From the NCBI GenBank assembly GCA_947626525.1, contig CANQSM010000029.1, positions 1 to 35,118 on the forward strand: a stretch of DNA of 35,118 bases. Reading direction: 5' to 3'. Below are positions 7,961-14,884 of the stretch, piece after piece. The DNA is from an uncultured Phocaeicola sp. Lineage in GTDB: Bacteria > Bacteroidota > Bacteroidia > Bacteroidales > Bacteroidaceae. Positions within the stretch are counted from its first letter, which is position 1. The number at the start of each line of letters is the position of its first letter. The notes under the pieces are model-generated. The model ran no database searches. It was not told the origin of the DNA and saw only the letters and a program-made list of their open reading frames with translations. The position numbers and the translations under genes are program-made.

Positions 7961-8703
7961 TCGTCACGCTCCGACAAAAACACATTCTCAATAAACTCAT
8001 TCAACTTAATGTATCCGTTTTCTACTGCCTTATTAAAATCAATTATGACAAGCGCCAACTTTTCCATTAAGTCCTTTACTTTTTCATCTTGATGCGCATA
8101 AAACTCCGCTATTTTATCGTAGCGGAACTCGTAAAGTCTTGTCGTGCAATCAACTAAAAATCTTTTTGTTTCATCATCTATATCGGCTTTTTTAATCTCT
8201 TCAACCAATTTATCAGCTTTTTCCGTTGAAATCATTTCTTCAATTTTTGGTGTTTCGCCTTTTATCTCGTAAATTGGAACGCTTATCTTTCGCGTGTATT
8301 TCGTTATAATTTCTTTTTCGGGGTCTTCAACAGGTACAATAACTCCCAATTCATCCAATTCATCCTCGCTAAAATCTTCATGCAATAACGCATAATCAAA
8401 ATTGCTTGAATCTGTTGTTGAGTTATCCAATACCGCAAGCCGTTTTCGCTTCTCATCATCCGTCTTTAAATCCGTTCTCTTGACAACCACCAATTCCGAA
8501 CCGTCCGTCTCAATCACTCTTATCGGCGTATCTTTATCAACTTGACTGACAACACCGTTTCCACCGATGAGGCAATTTTCCGAATCAACAACCACCGAAC
8601 GTGCCAAACCGCATTCATCTATACTTTTCTTTATCAGACTTTTGTTTCGGTCATCGTGTACCCTATAATTTCGCTCATCAAACTTTAAATCTTCAATTTT
8701 CAT
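7957..8703 (-). CDS. ParB/Srx-type nucleotide-binding domain protein
   Basis: A 248-residue protein with an N-terminal ParB-like domain (about 1-115). The segments IGGNGVVSQ, VVVKRTDLKTDD and KRLAVLDNSTTDSSNFDYALL are typical of phage ParB-like proteins. The usual arginine of the ParB GxxR box is absent, as in many phage versions. The C-terminal half is charged and helical. Such proteins often sit next to DNA methyltransferases or base-modifying enzymes in phages. Here the next gene, overlapping by 4 bases, is a glycosyltransferase. A plain partition role is unlikely because there is no ParA. The start has a GAGGAAAAA ribosome site. Confidence 0.75.
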   Translation of the reverse strand: MKIEDLKFDERNYRVHDDRNKSLIKKSIDECGLARSVVVDSENCLIGGNGVVSQVDKDTPIRVIETDGSELVVVKRTDLKTDDEKRKRLAVLDNSTTDSSNFDYALLHEDFSEDELDELGVIVPVEDPEKEIITKYTRKISVPIYEIKGETPKIEEMISTEKADKLVEEIKKADIDDETKRFLVDCTTRLYEFRYDKIAEFYAHQDEKVKDLMEKLALVIIDFNKAVENGYIKLNEFIENVFLSERDE

Positions 8704-8710
8704 TTTTTCC

Positions 8711-9337
8711 TCATATCAAGCTCAAACACACACCAACGGTAAACCCGAAAATCAATTCAGCCAACGCAGTTGCTCCGTCAACCAAATTATATGGTATTTT
8801 ATCAAATATCCATTTTTCCCGTTCATAAAGCGTCCAGCAAGTCCCGTAAACAATGACTGCCAACACACCCAACACCAAAACATCTGCACTCCAAAAATAA
8901 AGCGTCATCGGGATTAAGCATAATGAATACCTGCACCAGAACCATATGCAATCATACATAAACCCGTACCAATGATTTTCAGACACCAGTTTATTCGGGA
9001 TAAAAGAAAACCATTCTTTTTGATACCGCTTTTCCATTTCAGGCGTTATCTTGCTTCTTCCGATATCAAATGCGGGTCCGTGTCCTTTCGCCCAAAATAA
9101 ACATTGAAAATATACGGCACCGAAAATTGATGCAACCCAGTAAATAAGTTCATTATTTCCGATTAAGTTAATCAGCTTCCGTTCTTCCCAATTACCAAAA
9201 TAAAACACAAAGGATAAAAAGATAATATTGAAAGCCGTTTGAATACCTCTTTCGTTTATCCATTTCAATTTGGTCTCATATCCGCCATAAATACGGCGCC
9301 AAAAACCCTCAATAATTCCGTTAATCAATGCAATCAT
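8711..9337 (-). CDS. Polytopic membrane protein, unknown function
   Basis: A 208-residue protein with about four or five hydrophobic segments, around residues 33-50, 64-83, 128-148, 150-165 and 190-208, separated by aromatic-rich loops. A polar loop contains AKGHGPAFDIGR. It stands just before the ParB-like, glycosyltransferase and terminase genes, far from the lysis genes, so a holin role is unlikely. A membrane role in infection exclusion or in supplying a lipid-linked or exported sugar for the neighbouring glycosyltransferase is possible but not shown. I do not recognise the family. Confidence 0.65.
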   Translation of the reverse strand: MIALINGIIEGFWRRIYGGYETKLKWINERGIQTAFNIIFLSFVFYFGNWEERKLINLIGNNELIYWVASIFGAVYFQCLFWAKGHGPAFDIGRSKITPEMEKRYQKEWFSFIPNKLVSENHWYGFMYDCIWFWCRYSLCLIPMTLYFWSADVLVLGVLAVIVYGTCWTLYEREKWIFDKIPYNLVDGATALAELIFGFTVGVCLSLI

Positions 9338-9357
9338 TTTTCAACCCTTTCAATCAA

Positions 9358-9780
9358 TTATACCGCTTTCTGCGTTAAAGTCAACTCTTTTCTTTTCCAT
9401 TTCATAAAATCATCGTGTGTCATTCTTGCGACTTCTTCCGAATATCCAGCCTTAATTCGGTACAAATAAGAGGGGTCTTTTTTCTTTCCTCTTTTCTTAA
9501 TAAACTCATCGTGAGGCAATGTTGCCATATCCCATTTGTAACCTTTTGCAAGCCGTGCATAAATCAATCGTGCCTGTATTCTGTTATCCAGTGACGCGCG
9601 GTCAATAATGTTCGGTGCTTTTTTGTACTTCTTTCCTTTGTTTGATTTGCAAATCGGCTCCGTTATCGCTCTTTCAATATCCCACCCGGCGCATAGCCTT
9701 GCGGTCAATATGTTCTGCGATATGCCGTTCTTTTTCGCAACGTCTCTTTCATAATCAGTATAATTTAATTTCTTCTTCAT
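9358..9780 (-). CDS. Protein of repeated AxRLxxGWDxxxA units, probable DNA-binding
   Basis: A basic 140-residue protein containing about three copies of a short helix-turn-helix-like unit: ISQNILTARLCAGWDIERAI, then ARLIYARLAKGYKWDMATL, then YLYRIKAGYSEEVARM. Each is followed by an acidic or proline turn. Such repeats accompany NUMOD or homing-endonuclease DNA-binding regions, but no nuclease domain is present. It overlaps the preceding HTH-type gene by 4 bases. A nucleic-acid-binding role is inferred from the repeats and the net positive charge. Possibly a remnant of a homing endonuclease specificity region. Confidence 0.55.
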   Translation of the reverse strand: MKKKLNYTDYERDVAKKNGISQNILTARLCAGWDIERAITEPICKSNKGKKYKKAPNIIDRASLDNRIQARLIYARLAKGYKWDMATLPHDEFIKKRGKKKDPSYLYRIKAGYSEEVARMTHDDFMKWKRKELTLTQKAV

Positions 9781-10043
9781 CTCTTTGCTCCAAACTTTTT
9801 GAAAATATCATCAAACCAGTTATTCAATTCAACGTGTCCCTTGATTAAATGGTATTCATTGCAATACCCGTATCCGTCAGGCAATTCTTTCCGCCGTTGA
9901 ATCATTACAAATCCCTTTGGCGGGCTTTGCCGTATCTCTCTTGCTCTTCGGTCTGCACTGCTTGACTTTACAAGCAACTGCATTTGAAAGTTTGATAGCC
10001 ATTGCTTTTTTAACGCTTCTTCAAGTATTTCTTTTTTAGTCAT
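9777..10043 (-). CDS. Small winged-helix-like DNA-binding protein
   Basis: An 88-residue protein with an N-terminal helical region in which SSSADRRAREIRQ looks like a recognition helix, followed by a Y/G-rich hairpin and the segment YCNEYHLI. This arrangement resembles winged-helix domains of phage regulators. It overlaps the recombinase gene upstream and the repeat protein downstream by 4 bases each, so all three are co-translated. It might help control the recombinase or early genes. The call rests on fold-like appearance only. Confidence 0.5.
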   Translation of the reverse strand: MTKKEILEEALKKQWLSNFQMQLLVKSSSADRRAREIRQSPPKGFVMIQRRKELPDGYGYCNEYHLIKGHVELNNWFDDIFKKFGAKR

Positions 10044-10630
10044 TTTATTACAATCCTTTCATTTATAAATCTATGTACAGTGTTCCAATCAACGCAAAAC
10101 TCCCTTGCTATTTGCGCCTTGTTATACCCCCTCTTAATGCAATAAACAACTTCTCTTTTTTTAAGCTTCCGATAAGTAGAGCCTTTCGGTCGTCCGATTT
10201 TAATTCCTTTTTCTTTCGCTTTCTTTAATGCTTCTTTCGTTCTTTGGCTTATTAAGTCCCGTTCAATCTCTGCGGATAAACCGAAAGCAAAAGCTAAAAC
10301 CTTGCTTGTTATGTTGTCACCCAGTTCATAATTCTCTTTAACGGTATACAAAAAAGCGCCTTTTTCCATTATTTTTTGCAACACTTCCATAATCATTAAA
10401 ATCTTTCTTCCAAGCCGTGATATTTCAGAGCATACCAAAATATCGCCTTTTTTTAATCGTTTTATGATTTTTCCAAGCTCACGTTTTCTAAAATCAACCG
10501 TTCCGCTCACTTCATCAACATATTCTTTGTTGATTTTAATCTGCTTCTTTCGGCAAAAATCAACAACGCCGTACTTTTGATTTTCATAATCTTGTTTGTC
10601 TGTTGACACTCTGTAATATGCATAATTCAT
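10040..10630 (-). CDS. Small serine recombinase, candidate tail-fibre invertase
   Basis: A 196-residue resolvase/invertase, the usual length of Hin, Gin and Pin proteins. The catalytic motif YYRVSTDKQ gives Arg7 and Ser9. Further family features are SRLGRKIL near residue 80, the dimer helix SAEIERDLISQRTKEALKKA, the linker GIKIGRPKGS, and a C-terminal helix-turn-helix (about 160-192). It would cut both strands at two short sites through a phosphoserine link. The phage carries a 57-bp inverted-repeat pair around alternative fibre tips (19300-20001), a natural substrate, although 9 kb away. It lacks the extra C-terminal domain of large serine integrases, so integration is less likely. Overlaps of 4 bases join it to both neighbours. 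Confidence 0.85.
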   Translation of the reverse strand: MNYAYYRVSTDKQDYENQKYGVVDFCRKKQIKINKEYVDEVSGTVDFRKRELGKIIKRLKKGDILVCSEISRLGRKILMIMEVLQKIMEKGAFLYTVKENYELGDNITSKVLAFAFGLSAEIERDLISQRTKEALKKAKEKGIKIGRPKGSTYRKLKKREVVYCIKRGYNKAQIAREFCVDWNTVHRFINERIVIK

Positions 10631-11151
10631 TTTTGTTCCTTTCTTTTTAATTCAGCATTTCTTCTGTCACATTCTTTCTGTGCTTCTTTTTTCGTTTTGT
10701 AAACGTCTTTTCGGTCATATACGAGTGAACGCTCTCCATCTGTTTTATCATCGCATAAAAAAAGTCCAATCGATTCAGTCTTATTTCTCGGATAATAATG
10801 AAAGTAAATATCTGTTATCTGTAATGTTTTGTTGTAAACATACCATAACCCGTCTTGCTGTAAAATATACACTTCATCACCGATAGATAAATCTGTTGAT
10901 ATATAATGAGATATTTTACTTTTTCCGCCTACTTTCCGCAAGCTTTCTTCTGCTTTTACGCCCTTTAAATCAACGCGCCAAAAATTAGTGTCTATCTCAT
11001 ATACAAACGAACTGTTTCCGCTCCAAGTTCCATAATATTTGTACCATTTTGGCTTTGTTCCATAAAAATAAATAGAGTTATTTGTTGAATCAAGAGCAAT
11101 CCAGCCTTTTTTGAATATCGGCAATTTACAAAAATCATCATATTTAATCAT
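10627..11151 (-). CDS. Hypothetical protein
   Basis: A 174-residue soluble protein rich in Y, W and K with no family I recognise. The C-terminus ends in a KTKKEAQKECDRRNAELKRKE helix, a type of tail common in small phage proteins. The first 60 residues share general layout with the next upstream gene product, including a short KPKW or KPAI turn after an aromatic strand, so the two may be distant paralogues. It overlaps the recombinase start by 4 bases. The aromatic beta-rich N-terminal half could be an SH3-like or ligand-binding fold. Confidence 0.55.
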   Translation of the reverse strand: MIKYDDFCKLPIFKKGWIALDSTNNSIYFYGTKPKWYKYYGTWSGNSSFVYEIDTNFWRVDLKGVKAEESLRKVGGKSKISHYISTDLSIGDEVYILQQDGLWYVYNKTLQITDIYFHYYPRNKTESIGLFLCDDKTDGERSLVYDRKDVYKTKKEAQKECDRRNAELKRKEQK

Positions 11152-11622
11152 TCATTCCTCCAACATGGCTTCAATAACACGTTTGCCCTGTTCTGGCGTT
11201 CCGGTATAAAACTTTGCAGTAGTAAAAATAGCGAAAAGTTTAATATCGTTAATCTTTAAATTAACATCAACGGGCGAAAACCGAATACCAATATTTTTTT
11301 TATTGTTTTCTTTGAAATATACAAACGGCTCTTCAACATCCCCTTTCGTTTTTAACCACTTAACAAAATCATTATATGTTTTGAGAGGCTTTTCACGCTT
11401 AATAATACACTCTTGCCAATCTTTATTTTTAAACTCTTTAATCTCGAATTCATTGCCCAGATATATATAATTTCCTTTTGTATAATTTAATTTTTCACGC
11501 CATTCATCGTAGTTTTCATCAATTGCAGGCTTGTTTTTCCAAACATACACGTCACCGTTTTCGTCTTTCGTAAGGTAATTATACGATTCAAAAACTTTAA
11601 AAATGTCTCTTGCTTTTGTCAT
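11152..11622 (-). CDS. Hypothetical protein
   Basis: A 156-residue soluble protein of unknown function. I start it at ATG 11622, which has AAAGGG upstream at good spacing; a GTG nine bases earlier lacks a site. The sequence is rich in K, E and aromatic residues and is predicted to be mixed alpha/beta. Its stop is immediately followed by the start of the next gene. It lies in a block of unknowns between the ERF annealing gene and the recombinase, and may be related to its downstream neighbour. Confidence 0.55.
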   Translation of the reverse strand: MTKARDIFKVFESYNYLTKDENGDVYVWKNKPAIDENYDEWREKLNYTKGNYIYLGNEFEIKEFKNKDWQECIIKREKPLKTYNDFVKWLKTKGDVEEPFVYFKENNKKNIGIRFSPVDVNLKINDIKLFAIFTTAKFYTGTPEQGKRVIEAMLEE

Positions 11623-11634
11623 TTTAAACACCCT

Positions 11635-12282
11635 TTACATAATCCCGAAATCGGGAATCTCATCATCAATCAATTCGTTTTGCTTTGCCAAAAGTTTGGC
11701 TTTGCATTCTTTGGAAAGTTGCGTCAAGTCTTTGGCGAACGCCGTATCTTTCCACCGATACCAAAGAGCATTTAATTGTTTTTCACTGGTCGCCTTTGTT
11801 ATGGCGTCGGCAAAATCATCAAATGTCCGTAAATCCCCCCATTCATTTTTGTACTGCACTTCTTTTTTCAGTGCCGATTTAACGGGCTTCGTATATTCAG
11901 GACTGTTATTCAATGAATCAGGGTCTTTTCCGTCATCAATAGCAAATAATCCGCATAATGCGTATTTGCGTGCATAACTGGACGCTGCACCTGTCACTTG
12001 CGCTTCGTCCATTCCTTTTTTGCTTTCGGCTTCCCTTGCAAAAGCCGTCGTTTCAATCTTATTCGTTCCGTCTGTCAAGGTTGCTGTGGCTTTAACATAA
12101 ATACGTCCGCCAACCTCAACAATATCATCAGACAATGTTAAGATTACCCCTTCTTCCTTTAAAATCGGCTTTACCGATTCCAAAATGTCTTCGCAAGAGC
12201 GGTAGTTATAACCGCCAAATGTGTTGTGTTGGCTCTTCGGAGCCTTTAATTTACTTTGGATATTTAATAATTTTTCTTTCAT
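11635..12282 (-). CDS. erf: ERF-family single-strand DNA annealing protein
   Basis: A 215-residue recombination protein that would anneal complementary single strands during phage replication and repair. The N-terminal core matches the ERF family: YNYRSCEDILESVKPILKEEGV, then strands with TLTDGTNKIETTAFARE, then the signature AQVTGAASSYARKYALCGLFAIDDGKDPD. The C-terminal part is a charged helical tail. The start is ATG 12282 with GAAAGGAAA upstream; a longer start at 12315 lies within the promoter and has no ribosome site. It has its own sigma70-like promoter. Such proteins can also recombine inverted repeats, which matters for the fibre-tip repeats. Confidence 0.88.
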   Translation of the reverse strand: MKEKLLNIQSKLKAPKSQHNTFGGYNYRSCEDILESVKPILKEEGVILTLSDDIVEVGGRIYVKATATLTDGTNKIETTAFAREAESKKGMDEAQVTGAASSYARKYALCGLFAIDDGKDPDSLNNSPEYTKPVKSALKKEVQYKNEWGDLRTFDDFADAITKATSEKQLNALWYRWKDTAFAKDLTQLSKECKAKLLAKQNELIDDEIPDFGIM

Positions 12283-12314
12283 TTTTTTTCCTTTCAGTTT
12301 AAGTTTACTTTTCA

Positions 12315-12343
12315 ATTTTACATTTGTTTTTTGGTATTGTCAA
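12315..12343 (-). promoter_or_regulatory. Sigma70-like promoter of the ERF gene
   Basis: On the minus strand: -35 TTGACA (12338-12343), 17-base spacer, -10 TAAAAT (12315-12320). An A-rich tract lies upstream. The leader ends in AACTGAAAGGA before the ATG, a layout shared with the promoters at 13296 and 16849. The -35 box overlaps the stop codon of the upstream 60-residue gene. Confidence 0.72.
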
Positions 12344-12522
12344 TAATTTTTTTCATTTTTTTGAAAAAAATCACAAGCGCCTGCATCGGCATAAAGTTCA
12401 CAATTACGATATGCCTTTTCTTTAGCAATCTCCTCTTCCTTGTCCGCTCCAATCAGGAACAGCCAAGCAATAAACGGTATACTTGCTAAAATTATAATCG
12501 TGTTAATTACTTTCATTTTCAC
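12340..12522 (-). CDS. Small single-pass membrane protein
   Basis: A 60-residue protein with one hydrophobic segment (about residues 5-25) followed by a short charged tail with two cysteines (C41, C50). It could be an inner-membrane anchor with a periplasmic or cytoplasmic tail, or a secreted peptide. The start has a strong AGGAGGTG site within the end of the upstream gene. Function unknown; small early membrane proteins are often superinfection-exclusion or host-takeover factors. Confidence 0.55.
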   Translation of the reverse strand: MKMKVINTIIILASIPFIAWLFLIGADKEEEIAKEKAYRNCELYADAGACDFFQKNEKNY

Positions 12523-12525
12523 CTC

Positions 12526-12864
12526 CTAAATCCATTTTTCCAAAATGTTTAAAATGACTTGATTCGCCCGATTAAGAATCTTGTCGGCACGTTCCGAATC
12601 ATTGTCAAGCAATTCCTGCCAACGAACGGGGAAACTTTTAAACACGTTCCAAAAGCCGTCACATTTAACGGCATCATATACTTCCCTTGCCTGCGCAAGG
12701 AAAAGCTCTTCTTCGTCATACACCTCGTCATCAGGCTCTGCGAATCGTGCAAAATCCTGTGCATAGCTTGTGCATTCGTACGACTCCAATTCGGAAACGT
12801 CATAATACCAATCGGAAATGAAATCATTTAAATAATCAGTTAATTCGTCAAAATATCTTTTCAT
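12526..12864 (-). CDS. Acidic hypothetical protein
   Basis: A 112-residue strongly acidic, aromatic-rich protein, with many D, E, Y and W residues and no membrane segment. Its charge resembles that of DNA-mimic or inhibitor proteins used by phages, but there is no motif to prove this. The start is preceded by AAGGGGGTG at good spacing. It lies between the NLTQH-family gene and the small membrane protein, likely on one transcript from the promoter at 13296. Confidence 0.6.
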   Translation of the reverse strand: MKRYFDELTDYLNDFISDWYYDVSELESYECTSYAQDFARFAEPDDEVYDEEELFLAQAREVYDAVKCDGFWNVFKSFPVRWQELLDNDSERADKILNRANQVILNILEKWI

Positions 12865-12875
12865 TTTACACCCCC

Positions 12876-13238
12876 TTAAATCTCAATAAACCCTGCGTGT
12901 TTAAACACAGAGGTCTTTTTAACCGTTCCGTCTGCTTCCACGATTTCAGCCGATTCACGCTTCGTAAAAGCATAAACGGGTTTAATTTCGAACATTTTTA
13001 AAGCCTTTTCAAGCTGGTTCATCAGATACGGCGCGCCACCAATCATAGCGCATTCAGCGCCCTCGCTTTTTGCGATGTTTGCCAAATTAACTGCACGAAT
13101 GTATATTTCAGATGCATCTGGCAATTCTTCAAACGTAAGATTATTAATTACCAAATCTTTTTCTACTGGCTCATAAACTCCAGCTTCAATTTGTTCGGGT
13201 GTTGCAACGTGTTGCGTAAGATTAAGTATTTTTTTCAT
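12876..13238 (-). CDS. NLTQHxATPEQ-family phage protein, function unknown
   Basis: A 120-residue protein opening with ILNLTQHVATPEQIEAGV, a signature I recognise from small proteins of phages and mobile elements. A later segment reads AECAMIGGAPYLMNQLEKAL and the C-terminus VFKHAGFIEI. The alternation of strands and helices with a glycine-rich turn resembles a Rossmann-like nucleotide-binding fold, and loosely the small CARF-related proteins of CRISPR systems, but this comparison is weak. It is first in a transcript from a strong promoter (13296-13324) with a hairpin leader, so it is probably made early and in quantity. Confidence 0.65.
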   Translation of the reverse strand: MKKILNLTQHVATPEQIEAGVYEPVEKDLVINNLTFEELPDASEIYIRAVNLANIAKSEGAECAMIGGAPYLMNQLEKALKMFEIKPVYAFTKRESAEIVEADGTVKKTSVFKHAGFIEI

Positions 13239-13295
13239 TTTATTTTTCCTTTCAGTTTTAAGTTTATCAAGGCTCTTTGCCTCTTACAATTCCTA

Positions 13296-13324
13296 CTATA
13301 CACCCATTAAAAACAAATGTCAAT
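13296..13324 (-). promoter_or_regulatory. Sigma70-like promoter before the NLTQH-family gene
   Basis: On the minus strand: -35 TTGACA (13319-13324), 17-base spacer, -10 TATAGT (13296-13301). An A-rich tract lies upstream. The leader holds a small GGC...GCC hairpin and then AACTGAAAGGA before the ATG at 13238. The same promoter, hairpin and ribosome-site cassette precedes 16798. Confidence 0.8.
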
Positions 13325-13351
13325 AACTTTTTTCATTTTTTTTAAAAAAAA

Positions 13352-13630
13352 TTATTTTTTTTCTTCATTCATTCTTTTTTCCAATCTTTTCAACTTGTTA
13401 TAAATTGCTTCATTTGTGAAAATGCCGTTAAAATCAAAAATAATTCGTATTTGTTGCAATGTTATATAGCAATCTGCAAGCTCTTTTATTATCTCATCTC
13501 TGTTATTCGCTCCCCGATTCGCATACTTCAATAATTCCTTGCTCAATTCCTGCATTTCCTCAATAGCAACCAATATCTGGTGCGTTTCGCCGTACTTCTT
13601 AATTGCCTTGTTTAATACCTCATCATTCAT
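13352..13630 (-). CDS. MazG-like nucleotide pyrophosphohydrolase
   Basis: A 92-residue all-alpha NTP pyrophosphohydrolase of the MazG type. The metal-binding pattern is visible as EEMQE (about 23-27) followed by ELADCY (about 50-55). Such enzymes hydrolyse (d)NTPs to monophosphates; phage versions may sanitise the nucleotide pool or alter alarmone levels during infection. The length equals a single minimal domain. It is followed by an AT-rich spacer that carries the next promoter. Confidence 0.72.
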   Translation of the reverse strand: MNDEVLNKAIKKYGETHQILVAIEEMQELSKELLKYANRGANNRDEIIKELADCYITLQQIRIIFDFNGIFTNEAIYNKLKRLEKRMNEEKK

Positions 13631-13637
13631 TTTTACC

Positions 13638-14396
13638 TCACATTTTATGTAGCCAACGCAAATAACGGATTATGCAAAAATCCCTCAAACTTATGTATTT
13701 TGTGATATAATCAAGATTTTTGTAAAAGCTTTCTTGCCCTTTCTGGTGTAGCATCTGGATATGACACCGATTGCATAACGGGATACATAACGGGTCGGGC
13801 GCTTTCTTTCCGGTACCCGAAACGCCTGCTTCCCGTAAATGATGAGGCTCAACGCCAACCATTCTTCCGCAACATAAACAAGCCTGCTTCCGTGTGTGTG
13901 ATAAATATTCAGGGCATTTATCAGGCAATCTAACTCCATTTAATTCCCTTAATTCCTGCTTTGTTATGTTTTTAACCCAAGTATACCTAATTGATGGGTG
14001 CAATATCAATCCCGAAAACATCGGTGCGTTGTCAATCAGCCAAATGCAAATGTCAATGAATCGGCTTGCCTGCTCAATATCCATATCGCTCAATGTCATC
14101 GGCACCATTTTTTTCACACCGTCAAAGCCGACAAACACTTGATTGAACGAATCATCAGATTTTGCCACTATATCATAAAACTTGTTTTTAATGTCTTTTT
14201 TATCCGTTTTTTCGTGCGTGTGCTCAAAAAAATAATCCCGAACCGCCGTCGCAAGGGCACCAAAAAAGAATCCTAATTGCTTTTGGGTCTTGTCTTTTTT
14301 AATGAATTCGGCTTCAATGCTCATCTGTTCGCCGTTATAGCGATTCAATAAATCCTCACAAAAGGCTTCAAGTTGTAGTCGGTTGTTAATAATCAT
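13638..14396 (-). CDS. NinB-like recombination protein fused to an HNH-type zinc domain
   Basis: A 252-residue two-domain protein. Residues 1 to about 150 resemble NinB/Orf, which assists recombination mediators in lambda: KTQKQLGFFFGALATAVRDY and the ASRFIDICIWL segment. Residues about 165-235 carry a DUF968/HNH-like domain: CLCCGR, PHHLR, GKKAPD, IPLCNRCHIQMLHQKG. This has paired cysteines and histidines for zinc and a histidine for cleavage. In lambdoid phages the two are separate genes. The start is ATG 14396 with GAAAGGGAAG upstream; the longer TTG start has none. Confidence 0.75.
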   Translation of the reverse strand: MIINNRLQLEAFCEDLLNRYNGEQMSIEAEFIKKDKTQKQLGFFFGALATAVRDYFFEHTHEKTDKKDIKNKFYDIVAKSDDSFNQVFVGFDGVKKMVPMTLSDMDIEQASRFIDICIWLIDNAPMFSGLILHPSIRYTWVKNITKQELRELNGVRLPDKCPEYLSHTRKQACLCCGRMVGVEPHHLREAGVSGTGKKAPDPLCIPLCNRCHIQMLHQKGQESFYKNLDYITKYISLRDFCIIRYLRWLHKM

Positions 14397-14458
14397 TTCT
14401 TCCCTTTCGCACAATTTAAATAAGCTTCAATAACTTCTTTCAACCCTAACTTATTCAT
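14393..14458 (-). CDS. Micro-ORF, 21 codons
   Basis: ATG at 14458 opens a 21-codon frame whose TGA overlaps the ATG of the NinB/HNH gene (ATGA) and whose start overlaps the stop of the preceding micro-ORF. There is no strong ribosome site, so it would depend on coupling. It may serve only to pass ribosomes to the next gene. Confidence 0.35.
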   Translation of the reverse strand: MNKLGLKEVIEAYLNCAKGKK

Positions 14459-14543
14459 ACAATAATCTTTTCGTCTGTTTTAGCTTTTCTTCATAAGGTA
14501 AAGTTACTTGTTTTAATTTCTGTTCTTTTGTTAATTCTGTCAT
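14451..14543 (-). CDS. Micro-ORF, 30 codons
   Basis: ATG at 14543 overlaps the VRR-NUC stop by 4 bases (ATGA). The peptide is lysine- and glutamate-rich and predicted to be helical. Position in an unbroken chain of stop-start overlaps supports translation. Function unknown. Confidence 0.45.
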   Translation of the reverse strand: MTELTKEQKLKQVTLPYEEKLKQTKRLLYE

Positions 14544-14884
14544 TTCAAGGCCTCAATCGCATCTTCCAATGAATAAACAAGCTTATACTTATGACCTGTC
14601 AGTTTAGCATTAAGCATTTCTTCCCAACGTTTTTGCCGTGCCGATTGCACCCCTTTTGCTCTGTCCCCTATTTTCGGACGCTTCACTTCCAAGCATACCG
14701 TCCCGTTATTCACAAACACAATAATGTCTGGCGCGCCTGCTCTTCTTCCCATACACCATAAAATACGCCGTGTCCGTTCATTCTGTACGTTTACACCTGT
14801 GTCAGGCACAACATACAAGTATTTTTTTAAGTCAAGGTAATGAATGATTGCCTTTTGAATCTCTTGTTCGTATCTTCTCATCAT
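14540..14884 (-). CDS. VRR-NUC-type nuclease
   Basis: A 114-residue PD-(D/E)XK-fold nuclease of the VRR-NUC family. Visible core: YEQEIQKAIIHYLDLKKY, then GAPDIIVF supplying the catalytic Asp, then CLEVKRP supplying Glu and Lys, then a Q in the SARQKRW helix. Phage versions act alone as Holliday-junction or flap nucleases during recombination and packaging. It belongs to the recombination cluster with NinB/HNH and ERF. Two adjacent ATG codons (14884, 14881) could each serve as start. The preceding micro-ORF overlaps by 4 bases. Confidence 0.85.
   Translation of the reverse strand: MMRRYEQEIQKAIIHYLDLKKYLYVVPDTGVNVQNERTRRILWCMGRRAGAPDIIVFVNNGTVCLEVKRPKIGDRAKGVQSARQKRWEEMLNAKLTGHKYKLVYSLEDAIEALK

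Noticed and set aside
10040-10630. Serine recombinase as a phage integrase
   Set aside because: At 196 residues it lacks the large C-terminal domains of serine integrases. No attachment site or lysogeny repressor is recognisable.
13239-13351. CRISPR-like or tRNA elements in the AT-rich spacers
   Set aside because: The similar spacers at 12283, 13239 and 16799 are promoter-leader cassettes. There is no spacer-repeat periodicity, and no cloverleaf or tRNA arm was found in the window.
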